Source: Marinilabilia sp. UBA5340 (lineage in GTDB: Bacteria > Bacteroidota > Bacteroidia > Bacteroidales > Marinilabiliaceae). From it: a stretch of DNA of 12,990 nt. The notes under the pieces are model-generated. The model was not told the DNA's origin. It worked only from the letters and a program-made list of their open reading frames with translations, and did no database searches. The DNA lies in NCBI GenBank assembly GCA_002411085.1, contig DHQK01000039.1, positions 35,117 through 48,106 on the forward strand. Reading direction: 5' to 3'. Every line of letters starts with the position of its first letter. The first letter of the stretch is position 1. Positions 6,571-12,990 of this stretch are shown one piece after another. Made by a program: the position numbers and the translations under genes.

Positions 6571-7671
6571 CTAATTATTCTGCATTTTTCTCAGTACATC
6601 ACCATATCTCCGGTACTCCTCTTCAAAATTTGGGGTAAGCAAATCATTTCCTTTGGCCTGATCTATTTCAGAGAATGACCATACTCTGCCTCCATCCAGT
6701 TCTTCGGGATGGGGGCTGATTTTTCCATCATGAAACAGTGCGAACACAAAAACCAGTTCTTTTTCCACATCACTTCGCCACAGATAACGTCCTAACGGGA
6801 TGGCATTTTCAGTATTTACCCCTATTTCCTCCAGAGCTTCCCGCTTCAAACCTGTTTCGACGGATTCATTTCTGGAAACATGGCCCCCCACTGCTGTATC
6901 CCATTTTCCCGGTTGAACCTTTTTATGCATCGGGCGCCTTTGCAACCAGAGCCCTTCCGGTGTAACGATCTGCATGTGAACCACGGGATGTAACCACTGT
7001 GATTTTCCATTGTGAACGATGCTTCTGGGGGCGTGCCCCATTACTTTTCCTTCTTCATCTACCAGCGGAAGCCACTCTTCCTCTTTCCATCGTGCTTTTC
7101 GCCTTTTGTTGATGAGCCACGACATCACCAGCATTACTCCCACTAACACATAAAAACCCGGTCCACTTATAGCCGCCCACCAGGCATGCGGCATCCATAA
7201 GGCCGCGCCCAAAGTTAAAAAAGTATGGGCCAGAAAAAGCCAGAAAAACATCTTCAACATTTCCTGCATCAACCAGGACTCAAACGGACCGGCAACAAGT
7301 CCTTTAAAATAACGCTGGGTCATAAGCATTACCAGCCTGACATCTGCAAAAGCGGAATAGCCAATCAGTAGCAATAAAGCAGCACCAATAAAGACAGGTT
7401 TCAACTTGAATAAAAAAGCATTGTCAAACAGCAATGCCAGTCCGCCTAGTACAATCAAAAAACCTATATCGGCCAGAATAAATTTGTCCACCCGCTTTTC
7501 ACGCAACAAAAACCACACCAACTGTCCAACACCGAGGCTCAAAGCAGCTACAAGGCCGGCAGTTGTTCCCCAAACCAGCTCAGCAGCAACAAAAATCAAT
7601 AACGGAAGCATTCCGGGCAGCAATTTCCCGGCCAATGACAGCGGTTTACTTGTAGAGAGTTTCAAGAGCAA
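6571..7671 (-). CDS. YciB/IspZ-like membrane domain fused to a Nudix hydrolase
   Basis: This 366-residue protein has two parts. Residues ~15-190 form a multi-pass membrane domain resembling the YciB (intracellular septation protein A) family. The similarity covers LLPGMLPLLIFVAAELVWG, the LREKRVDKF loop, GGLALLFDNAFLFKLKPV and a late ALWMPHAWW; segments lie near 20-56, 65-82, 92-117, 139-158 and 170-187. A basic stretch (189-196) leads to a cytoplasmic Nudix domain (~198-362). This has a perfect Nudix box GX5EX7REUXEEXGU at residues 263-285 (Gly263, Glu269, Arg277, Glu278, Glu281, Glu282, Gly284). The LPLVDEEGKVMGHAPRS opening resembles the IPP-isomerase-like/YfcD group. The substrate is unknown; a diphosphate-containing metabolite, perhaps near the membrane, is inference. 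It lies 87 bases downstream of purC, across a hairpin. Confidence 0.82.
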   Translation of the reverse strand: MLLKLSTSKPLSLAGKLLPGMLPLLIFVAAELVWGTTAGLVAALSLGVGQLVWFLLREKRVDKFILADIGFLIVLGGLALLFDNAFLFKLKPVFIGAALLLLIGYSAFADVRLVMLMTQRYFKGLVAGPFESWLMQEMLKMFFWLFLAHTFLTLGAALWMPHAWWAAISGPGFYVLVGVMLVMSWLINKRRKARWKEEEWLPLVDEEGKVMGHAPRSIVHNGKSQWLHPVVHMQIVTPEGLWLQRRPMHKKVQPGKWDTAVGGHVSRNESVETGLKREALEEIGVNTENAIPLGRYLWRSDVEKELVFVFALFHDGKISPHPEELDGGRVWSFSEIDQAKGNDLLTPNFEEEYRRYGDVLRKMQNN

Positions 7672-7673
7672 AA

Positions 7674-7734
7674 ATTTTAATAAAACAAAGACACCAGGAG
7701 TAACTCATAAAAACGAGCTCTTCGGTGTCTTTGT
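7674..7734 (-). terminator. inverted repeat between purC and the Nudix gene, possible purC terminator
   Basis: A perfect 11-bp inverted repeat (7685-7695 with 7724-7734, half-site ACAAAGACACC) encloses a 28-base loop. Read on the minus strand it follows purC by 24 bases and ends in a T-rich tail (TTTGTTTTATT), so it can serve as a terminator. The long loop and closeness to the Nudix start (13 bases) leave room for a regulatory leader instead. Confidence 0.5.
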
Positions 7735-7758
7735 GTAACCTTTAGATTATATCTTCAA

Positions 7759-8709
7759 TTAAAGAATTTCATTCAAATAAGCTGTCACATTCTTCTCAAT
7801 ACGACCTGCCACATCTTCAGCTTTGGCCTTCTGAAAGGATTCACCGGTAATTTTCTCAAACAACTCGATGTACCGCTCCGAAACCTCGCTGATGTAGCTC
7901 TCGCTCATATCGGGCACTTGTTGTCCCTCCTTTCCCTGAAAACCATTTTCAATTAACCACTGACGCACAAACTCTTTGGAGAGCTGACGTTGAGATTCAC
8001 CTTTTTTCAAACGTTCCTCATAACCATCGGCATAGAAATAACGAGATGAATCGGGTGTATGAATCTCATCTATCAGATAGATTTTCCCGTCTTTTTTTCC
8101 AAACTCGTATTTTGTATCGACAAGGATAAGTCCCATTTCTGCAGCCATCTCGGTTCCACGCTGAAAAAGTTCCATGGTATATTTCTCAAGCAAGGCATAA
8201 TCTTCCTCGCTTACCAATCCCTGTTTCAAAATCTCTTCACGTGAGATATCTTCGTCATGTCCCACATCAGCTTTGGTGGTAGGAGTAATCAATGGCTTCT
8301 CAAACTTCTGGTTTTCCACCATTCCTTCGGGCAGCGGATTTCCGCAAAGCTCCCGTTTTCCGGATTTGTATTCGCGCCAGGCATGACCTGTAAGGTACCC
8401 CCGAATAACCATCTCCACCTTAAAAGGCTCACAAAAATGTCCCACGGTTACCATAGGATCGGGAGTGGCCACTTTCCAGTTGGGAACAATATCAGAAGTT
8501 GCATCCAAAAACTTAGCAGCAATCTGATTCAGCACCTGCCCTTTAAACGGAACACCTTTGGGCAGCACCACATCGAAAGCAGATATACGATCGGATACCA
8601 CCATTACCAGATAATTGTCGTCAATGTTGTAGACATCACGAACTTTCCCTTTGTAAACGTCTTTCTGCCCCGGGAATCTGAAATTTGTTTCAACAATAGC
8701 GTTTTGCAT
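7759..8709 (-). CDS. purC: phosphoribosylaminoimidazole-succinocarboxamide synthase (SAICAR synthase)
   Basis: This enzyme joins aspartate to CAIR using ATP, giving SAICAR in de novo purine synthesis in the cytoplasm. The ATP-grasp-like fold is marked by GKVRDVY (residues 21-27), VSDRISAFDVVLP (38-50), the substrate loop VIRGYLTGHAWREY, PTTKADVGHDEDIS, LILVDTKYEFGKK and DEIHTPDSSRYF. The frame is open upstream to an ATG at 8781, but that start would overlap phoH by 53 bases and adds residues with no family counterpart. ATG 8709 gives 316 residues and MQNAIVETNF, as expected for the longer form seen in Bacteroidota. It starts 19 bases after the phoH stop and is probably cotranscribed with it. 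No other purine genes are in the window. Confidence 0.96.
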   Translation of the reverse strand: MQNAIVETNFRFPGQKDVYKGKVRDVYNIDDNYLVMVVSDRISAFDVVLPKGVPFKGQVLNQIAAKFLDATSDIVPNWKVATPDPMVTVGHFCEPFKVEMVIRGYLTGHAWREYKSGKRELCGNPLPEGMVENQKFEKPLITPTTKADVGHDEDISREEILKQGLVSEEDYALLEKYTMELFQRGTEMAAEMGLILVDTKYEFGKKDGKIYLIDEIHTPDSSRYFYADGYEERLKKGESQRQLSKEFVRQWLIENGFQGKEGQQVPDMSESYISEVSERYIELFEKITGESFQKAKAEDVAGRIEKNVTAYLNEIL

Positions 8710-8728
8710 AGGTATGTAAAATATAGAG

Positions 8729-9661
8729 TTATTCTTTGTCATAAGCTTCAACAATATCCTGCACCAGTCGGTGACGAACAATATCCTTTACCGAAAATTT
8801 GATCCGCTCAATTCCTTTGATTCCTTTCAGAATACGCATGGCCTGTACCAAGCCTGATGTCATGGGATTAGGAAGATCAATCTGTGTAATATCGCCGGTA
8901 ACTACAAATTTGGCACTCGTCCCCATACGGGTAAGAAACATCTTAAGCTGATTGGTAGTGGTATTCTGCGCCTCATCAAGTATCACAAAAGCATTGTTCA
9001 GCGTGCGGCCCCGCATGTATGCCAAAGGGGCAATTTGTATGGTTCCGTTCTCCATATATTCTTTCAGCTTAACAGCCGGAATCATATCCTGCAATGCATC
9101 ATACAACGGTTGAAGGTATGGATCGATTTTCTCTTTCATATCACCGGGAAGAAAGCCAAGTTTCTCGCCGGCTTCCACCGCTGGCCGGCTCAATATTATT
9201 CTTCGCACCACCCTGCTTTTGAGGGCTTTCACCGCCAGTGCAATGGCCGTATATGTCTTCCCGGAACCAGCAGGCCCAACGGCAAACATCAGATCGTTTT
9301 TCTCATAAGCATCCACCAGCTTGCGCTGATTTTCGGTACGTGCTTTAATAGGTTTACCATTGACACCGAAAAGGATTGTGTCATCAGGACTTTCCTGCTG
9401 CACCACTTTCTGCCCTTGCATAATGTCATTTATGGCATCCTCTTTCAGAACATTGTACCGTTCGTAATGTTCCAGCAATTGATTGATTTTCTCCTCAAAA
9501 TCGGCTACCTCTTCGGCTTCTCCCATTGCCTTTAGCCAATTACCACGTGCAACAATCCTCAATTTTGGGAAATGTGTTTTGATTAAATCCAGTTTGGTAT
9601 TCTTCACACCCATGAATTCAACCAAATCAACAGATTCAAGATATATCAGTTTTTCGATCAT
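8729..9661 (-). CDS. PhoH-like (YbeZ family) P-loop ATPase
   Basis: This 310-residue cytoplasmic protein is a PhoH-like NTPase. An N-terminal RNA-binding-like region (~1-90) includes the VEFMGVKNTKLDLIK stretch typical of this family. The ATPase core has Walker A GPAGSGKT (129-136), Walker B VILDEAQN (226-233), a TGD sensor (255-257) and a C-terminal VRHRLVQDIV arginine motif (~295-304). The VGPAGSGKTYTAIALAV and SRPAVEAGEKLGFLPGD blocks are near-consensus. The family is linked to RNA metabolism and ribosome-related processing, often together with the endoribonuclease YbeY. No ybeY is in the window, so the partner must lie elsewhere. The first visible promoter element is ~125 bases upstream. 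It is followed closely by purC, an arrangement I associate with Bacteroidota (from memory). Confidence 0.94.
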   Translation of the reverse strand: MIEKLIYLESVDLVEFMGVKNTKLDLIKTHFPKLRIVARGNWLKAMGEAEEVADFEEKINQLLEHYERYNVLKEDAINDIMQGQKVVQQESPDDTILFGVNGKPIKARTENQRKLVDAYEKNDLMFAVGPAGSGKTYTAIALAVKALKSRVVRRIILSRPAVEAGEKLGFLPGDMKEKIDPYLQPLYDALQDMIPAVKLKEYMENGTIQIAPLAYMRGRTLNNAFVILDEAQNTTTNQLKMFLTRMGTSAKFVVTGDITQIDLPNPMTSGLVQAMRILKGIKGIERIKFSVKDIVRHRLVQDIVEAYDKE

Positions 9662-10001
9662 ATAAAAATCTCAGTTCTCCTTCCATGTTTTCTACAAAGA
9701 AACAACATTTTGCGAAAACAGAACAGGGATAAAACATAGAGTTTGACAAAGCCCTGTAAGATATACTAATTTTATTGTAGCCAGGCACAAAAGTATGTTT
9801 TCAACATCCGGCATTGCGAAAATAAACAAAAACAAAATATCATCTGTTCAATTAACAATGAAAGAGGATGCTACCAGACGCTATAACGCATCTAAAAAGC
9901 TATTAAACTGACACTTAATCCTTATAAAAGCATTAACCCAAACGATTCATTTGGCGATTATTTTATATTTTTAACGAAACTTTGGTTTTAATATCAGTTT
10001 T
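9662..10001. other. divergent intergenic region between phoH and a hypothetical gene
   Basis: This is 340 AT-rich bases between genes that diverge from it. It contains the probable phoH -7 element and, for the rightward gene, only an imperfect -7 (AAACTTTG at 9977-9984). A 6-bp inverted repeat (9723-9728 with 9752-9757) lies in the phoH leader but is too short to call. No tRNA, rRNA or known riboswitch was recognised. Confidence 0.5.
9788..9795 (-). promoter_or_regulatory. -7 element of a probable phoH-purC promoter
   Basis: Read on the minus strand, TACTTTTG matches the Bacteroidota -7 consensus exactly. The -33 element is weak (TTCG about 21 bases upstream). Transcription would start near 9782 and leave a leader of about 120 bases before phoH. 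Confidence 0.45.
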
Positions 10002-10481
10002 ATGGATGCCTCAAACAGTGAAAAGAGAATCAGAAAGATTCTGGCCGGTTTTAAAGAAAGTGATCAGTTGCAATCTGCTTTCAAGAAGGATTTTATCCCG
10101 GTTATCTATACCCGCCTTCAGAAAAATTATCCCGGCAGGGATTTCGGGTCAGCCCTTGCAGACACTATTCTTCAGTTTGCCGAGAATGCGATTAGTTGCG
10201 TAGAGTCTGTTATAGAAAAAGACTCCGGATACCCAGATTATCGGAAAGAGGAAGAAATTGAACGCATGAAACTGGTCGTCAGCAAATTGGCTTTCTCTGA
10301 GGAAGCCGGATTTCTATTGGATGAAATTCATAATGAAGTCAAAAAGTCAATTGTCAGGTTTTATCCTGAAATATTTGAATTCTCCGGACAGGGTTTCAGA
10401 CTTCTTGAGCTTCATTCAAAATTTTATACACAAGGTTTTATTAGCGATTTTCTGGCCTTCCCCAATTCAGGCAATGACTAA
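10002..10481 (+). CDS. conserved-looking protein of unknown function, 159 residues
   Basis: I do not recognise this protein. It appears soluble and mostly helical: there is no signal peptide, no membrane segment and many charged residues. Notable stretches are SEKRIRKILAGFKESDQLQ (6-24), a charged KEEEIERMKLVV (82-93), a hydrophobic-acidic LDEIHNEVKKSIVRFYPEIFEF (106-127), and an aromatic C-terminus with FYTQGFISDFLAFP (141-154). The start at ATG 10002 is the first in frame after the AT-rich upstream region. Only an imperfect -7 promoter element precedes it. Its last 15 bases overlap the end of the opposite-strand SulP gene. Sense-like composition and a 160-codon length argue for a real gene, but without a homologue this is not certain. 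Confidence 0.7.
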   Translation: MDASNSEKRIRKILAGFKESDQLQSAFKKDFIPVIYTRLQKNYPGRDFGSALADTILQFAENAISCVESVIEKDSGYPDYRKEEEIERMKLVVSKLAFSEEAGFLLDEIHNEVKKSIVRFYPEIFEFSGQGFRLLELHSKFYTQGFISDFLAFPNSGND

Positions 10482-12107
10482 TTTGCGGGCTTCTGAAAGT
10501 GCATCTCCAAAATTAGAGAACACATGATTTTTCCCAACCAGCTCAAAAACGCCTCCCTGGCTGAGCTCTTTTTTCACAGATCCATTTATCCCTGACAACA
10601 AAACATTTGTCCCTCCCCGCTCCACATTCCTAATGGCCTCTTTAAGGTTGTGCATTCCGGTGGAATCCACAAAGGGCACATGGCGCATCCTGATAATCAA
10701 AACTTTATGCTTTTGTCCTGAAGCTTTCATCCACTCGGCATATTGCCGGGCAGAACCAAAAAAGAAAGGACCACTTATTTCAAAGATCCCTACCCCTTTG
10801 GGAATCGAAGAGTAGTTTTCAATCACATCAACGTCAAGTTCATTATCGGAATATTTTCCTGCATCGGCCATTCTCTTCATAAAAAGTAAAGCAGCCAGCA
10901 CAATTCCCACTTCAATGGCTACCGTCAAATCCACCAATACCGTAAGCACAAAGGTTACCAACAACACAAGAATGTCAAATACAGAGCCCTTTAGAATGGA
11001 GACAAAGGACTTCCATTCGCTCATATTGTAAGCAACAACCATTAATATCCCTGCCAGACATGACAACGGAATGAGTCTCGCATAGGAACCAAAAAACAAC
11101 ATAATCAACAACAATGTGACAGCATGAACCATTCCTGCCACCGGAGTACGTCCTCCATTTTTGACATTGGTGGCAGTTCGTGCAATAGCCCCTGTAGCTG
11201 GAATACCTCCCAGCAAAGGAGTCACTATATTTGCGATTCCCTGGCCAATAAGTTCTGTATTTGAACGATGCGTACTGCCAATCATCCCGTCTGAAACAAC
11301 CGCTGAAAGTAATGACTCGATACCTCCCAGCAACGCAATAGTGATTGCCGGACCGATATAAGTATGGATCATCTCCCACCTGATTCCCGGAATTACAAAG
11401 TGAAACTCCGTTGGTAAATCTCCAAAAGCCGATCCGATAGTAGCGACATCAACATCAGCAAAAAATACAAAAAGTGAGACCCCCAGAATGGCAATGAAAG
11501 AACCGGGAATTTTGGAGGTGATTTTTTTAAATCCTAAAGATATTCCAATTGTAACAACAGTAATTCCTATTGCTGCCCAGTTGGCATCTCCCAAGTTCGA
11601 TATATAGTAATGCCACTTATCGATAAACCCGGATGGTACACCGCCTGCGTCTATTCCAAGGGCATCCTTCACCTGAATAGAAAAAATCACCAGGGCAATA
11701 CCGCTGGTAAATCCCACAATCAATGGATGAGGAATAAATTTCAACAATGTCCCTAACCTTAGCAAACCAAAAATTACCAAAAAAAAGCCGGCCAGAATGG
11801 TCGATATCATCAAGCCCTCCAGACCGTGCATTTCCACTATCGAGTATACAATTACAACAAACGCCCCTGTGGGACCTCCTATCTGTACGCGGCTCCCTCC
11901 CAGCAAAGAAATAATAAAACCTGCCACCACCGCAGTAATCAAGCCTTTTTCGGGCGAAACCCCCGAAGCTACTGCAAAAGCAATAGCAAGTGGCAAGGCC
12001 ACAATTCCGACTACAATTCCGGAAAGCACATCTTTGGTCATGGTGGTTTGATCCATAAGATTGTGCTGCCACAAGCTTATGAGTTTTGGTTTAAAAATAT
12101 ACTTCAT
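10467..12107 (-). CDS. SulP family (SLC26-like) anion transporter with C-terminal STAS domain
   Basis: This 546-residue inner-membrane transporter belongs to a family that moves sulfate, bicarbonate, chloride or dicarboxylates. The transport core (residues ~22-410) has the SulP opening DVLSGIVVGIVALPLAIAFAVASG (26-49) and the substrate-site region GGSRVQIGGPTGAFVVIV (70-87). It also has GGIESLLSAVVSDGM (261-275) and NIVTPLLGGIPATGAIARTATNVKNGGRTPVAG (293-325), all close to family consensus. The cytoplasmic STAS domain (~435-546) shows VLIIRMRHVPFVDSTGMHNL, with the DSTG loop (481-484) where STAS domains may be phosphorylated. The substrate cannot be read from sequence; no carbonic anhydrase or sulfur-assimilation gene is nearby to help. 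The start at ATG 12107 is supported by length, with Met18 and Met23 as alternatives. It appears monocistronic. Confidence 0.94.
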   Translation of the reverse strand: MKYIFKPKLISLWQHNLMDQTTMTKDVLSGIVVGIVALPLAIAFAVASGVSPEKGLITAVVAGFIISLLGGSRVQIGGPTGAFVVIVYSIVEMHGLEGLMISTILAGFFLVIFGLLRLGTLLKFIPHPLIVGFTSGIALVIFSIQVKDALGIDAGGVPSGFIDKWHYYISNLGDANWAAIGITVVTIGISLGFKKITSKIPGSFIAILGVSLFVFFADVDVATIGSAFGDLPTEFHFVIPGIRWEMIHTYIGPAITIALLGGIESLLSAVVSDGMIGSTHRSNTELIGQGIANIVTPLLGGIPATGAIARTATNVKNGGRTPVAGMVHAVTLLLIMLFFGSYARLIPLSCLAGILMVVAYNMSEWKSFVSILKGSVFDILVLLVTFVLTVLVDLTVAIEVGIVLAALLFMKRMADAGKYSDNELDVDVIENYSSIPKGVGIFEISGPFFFGSARQYAEWMKASGQKHKVLIIRMRHVPFVDSTGMHNLKEAIRNVERGGTNVLLSGINGSVKKELSQGGVFELVGKNHVFSNFGDALSEARKLVIA

Positions 12108-12279
12108 CGATATAAAAAATTATCATTTGTTATAGTACCCGATATTCCGGGAGAACGCGCAAGAGTAATTGCCGCCATCCGTTTCATACGAAAAAAGAAA
12201 AACTAAAACGTGAGATAAAAAGCGGTACGAGAAAAGACAGATCCGTATTTTACTAAAACTGTTGTATTCTCCGAAGCCG

Positions 12280-12287
12280 CAAAGATA
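12280..12287 (-). promoter_or_regulatory. -7 element of a possible sulP promoter
   Basis: TATCTTTG on the minus strand is a perfect match to TAnnTTTG, placed about 170 bases upstream of the sulP start. No convincing -33 TTTG lies at 19-21 bases, so the promoter may be weak or need an activator. Confidence 0.4.
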
Positions 12288-12303
12288 AGTGAACTTTTGT
12301 TCG

Positions 12304-12375
12304 GTTGACCTGACGGTTTCTTAATAATTTCTAAAAAACCGTAGAATTAATGATACTTCAGTAGTACAGGTCAAC
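12304..12375. repeat. nested inverted repeats upstream of sulP
   Basis: The outer arms GTTGACCTG (12304-12312) and CAGGTCAAC (12367-12375) pair perfectly over 9 bp. Directly inside the left arm, ACGGTTT (12313-12319) pairs with AAACCGT (12336-12342). Directly inside the right arm, TACT (12354-12357) pairs with AGTA (12363-12366). Together they could form a three-way junction in RNA of either strand. The function is unknown. Confidence 0.45.
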
Positions 12376-12577
12376 AATGCCTCTTTGAATCAATAGAAGA
12401 TAAAATTGAAAAAAGGAAAACAAGGATGCCAGGAGAATTACAAAAAATACCTGATTCCTTTCGTTCGTGGTTCACCAAAGATACGGCAACCTGGCATATA
12501 GAAATATCAAGTTGGTGATAAAACCGCACTACAAAAAAATACAAAAGACTAGATATAAGCAGGTTACAAACTAAAAT

Positions 12578-12616
12578 AAAAAAAGAAAGGCCTGCCGGCA
12601 TTCCGACAGACCTTTC
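12578..12616 (-). terminator. intrinsic terminator, minus strand
   Basis: A 14-bp stem (12585-12598 with 12603-12616) closes a 4-base loop. Two positions form G-U wobbles only in the minus-strand RNA (they would be C-A mismatches on plus), so the minus strand is the functional one. Seven T residues follow on that strand (12584-12578). Confidence 0.85.
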
Positions 12617-12633
12617 AAACCTTAACCCTAACC
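12578..12633 (-). ncRNA. candidate ~55-nt small RNA or attenuated leader
   Basis: A strong promoter (12639-12669, minus strand) and an intrinsic terminator (12585-12616 plus T tract) are only ~20 bases apart, so a transcript would begin near 12633 and end near 12578. It has no ATG-started reading frame of useful length before the terminator. It could be a free small RNA, a transcription-attenuated leader for sulP some 470 bases downstream, or a relic. No known RNA family was recognised. Confidence 0.45.
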
Positions 12634-12638
12634 CGATA

Positions 12639-12669
12639 CAAATATACGACAGCATTTTGAATTGTCAAA
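12639..12669 (-). promoter_or_regulatory. strong Bacteroidota-type promoter, minus strand
   Basis: On the minus strand, TTTG (12669-12666) is followed by a 19-base spacer and TATATTTG (12646-12639). Both elements match the -33 and -7 consensus exactly with ideal spacing. This is the best promoter match in the window, yet no protein gene follows it directly. Confidence 0.78.
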
Positions 12670-12925
12670 TTTTTTTGAAAATATTTTCACTACCATTGCG
12701 ATAGTTTTATTAGCTTTTATATGTTTTCGCTAAAATTTCTAATCCCAAAAACAAACATATCAGCACTTTAAAACAATTAGTGAGACAGACTTTTCTTTGT
12801 AAGCCATAAAGAGGCAATATTAAGTGACTGTTTAAAAATGGACTAAAAATTTTTTTAACACAGAGAAATAATTGAGTGGTTTATTTCATCCGTAAAAAAT
12901 TTATTTTTCAATGTCGGATAGCCTG

Positions 12926-12965
12926 CCCCGATCTATCGGGGGAACTCGTCCCGAAGTTTCGGGAC
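12926..12965. repeat. two adjacent REP-like palindromes
   Basis: CCCCGAT-CT-ATCGGGG (12926-12941) and GTCCCGAA-GT-TTCGGGAC (12948-12965) are perfect palindromes around 2-base centres, separated by six bases. The second is flanked by a direct repeat ACTCGT (12944-12949 and 12964-12969). They are GC-rich against an AT-rich background, as expected for dispersed intergenic repeats of the REP type. No T tract follows, so they are not ordinary terminators. Confidence 0.6.
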
Positions 12966-12990
12966 TCGTTTCAAATGAATATAGATTATG

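Larger units (their letters stand above)
12108..12990. other. long intergenic region to the right of sulP
   Basis: About 880 AT-rich bases carry no convincing protein gene on either strand. They contain the possible sulP -7 element, the nested inverted repeat, the promoter-terminator unit and the paired palindromes listed separately. In 12670-12900 I see only AT-rich sequence without clear signals. Confidence 0.6.

Noticed and set aside
8710..8781. N-terminal extension of purC to an ATG at 8781
   Set aside because: It would overlap phoH by 53 bases and adds 24 residues that do not resemble SAICAR synthase; ATG 8709 gives the expected N-terminus.
8257..8802. 181-codon plus-strand frame
   Set aside because: It is antisense to purC and the end of phoH, both of which have unmistakable motifs; its translation shows no recognisable domain.
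9035..9535. 166-codon plus-strand frame
   Set aside because: It is a shadow of phoH, rich in His, Phe and Cys without family features.
9723..9757. ACAGGG / CCCTGT inverted repeat in the phoH leader
   Set aside because: The stem is only 6 bp with a 23-base loop and no T tract, well within chance expectation.
9858..9911. 17-residue plus-strand mini-frame in the phoH upstream region
   Set aside because: It has no promoter, no recognisable leader-peptide pattern and no downstream gene in register; frames this short occur by chance.
12371..12655. 94-codon minus-strand frame in the right intergenic region
   Set aside because: Its ATG lies upstream of the predicted transcription start, it runs through the intrinsic terminator hairpin, and its composition is that of translated AT-rich noncoding DNA.
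12752..12759. Minus-strand TATGTTTG as another promoter
   Set aside because: The -7 match is exact, but no -33 element lies at 19-21 bases and no gene or terminator is suitably placed.

Overview
The window looks like chromosomal DNA of a Bacteroidota bacterium. The gene families point to the class Bacteroidia, perhaps Marinilabiliales or Bacteroidales, though the exact order is inference. The main support is a set of promoter elements matching the phylum-specific -33 TTTG / -7 TAnnTTTG consensus of the Bacteroidota primary sigma factor (three well-spaced pairs, at about 116-145, 3357-3388 and 12639-12669). Other support is a BlaI-type repressor followed by an M56 peptidase with a TonB C-terminal domain, and an adjacent phoH-purC pair.

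Layout. A possible C-terminal fragment of a gene lies at the left edge (1-111). A plus-strand cluster follows: a cytoplasmic TPR protein, a DUF368/PopT polyprenyl-phosphate transporter and shikimate dehydrogenase (166-3299). Next is a self-contained regulatory pair, a BlaI/MecI-like repressor overlapping an M56 membrane peptidase with a TonB-like tail (3410-5049). Its promoter carries two copies of one palindromic operator, and a clear intrinsic terminator closes the unit. A secreted TPR protein follows (5132-6445).

The strand then switches. On minus are phoH, purC and a gene encoding a YciB/IspZ-like membrane domain fused to a Nudix hydrolase (9661 down to 6571). phoH and purC are 19 bases apart and probably cotranscribed. 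An 11-bp inverted repeat separates purC from the Nudix gene. A plus-strand gene of unknown function (10002-10481) overlaps tail-to-tail with a minus-strand SulP anion transporter carrying a STAS domain (12107-10467). The last ~880 bases hold no convincing protein gene. They do hold a compact promoter-terminator unit that could make a ~55-nt RNA, a nested inverted repeat upstream of sulP, and two adjacent REP-like palindromes at the right edge.

Most genes are housekeeping or envelope functions: lipid-carrier recycling, the shikimate pathway, purine synthesis, an RNA-associated ATPase and anion uptake. No phage, transposase, CRISPR or defence genes were seen. The least ordinary items are the YciB-Nudix fusion, the double-operator promoter of the blaI-like gene and the tiny RNA unit near 12580-12670.
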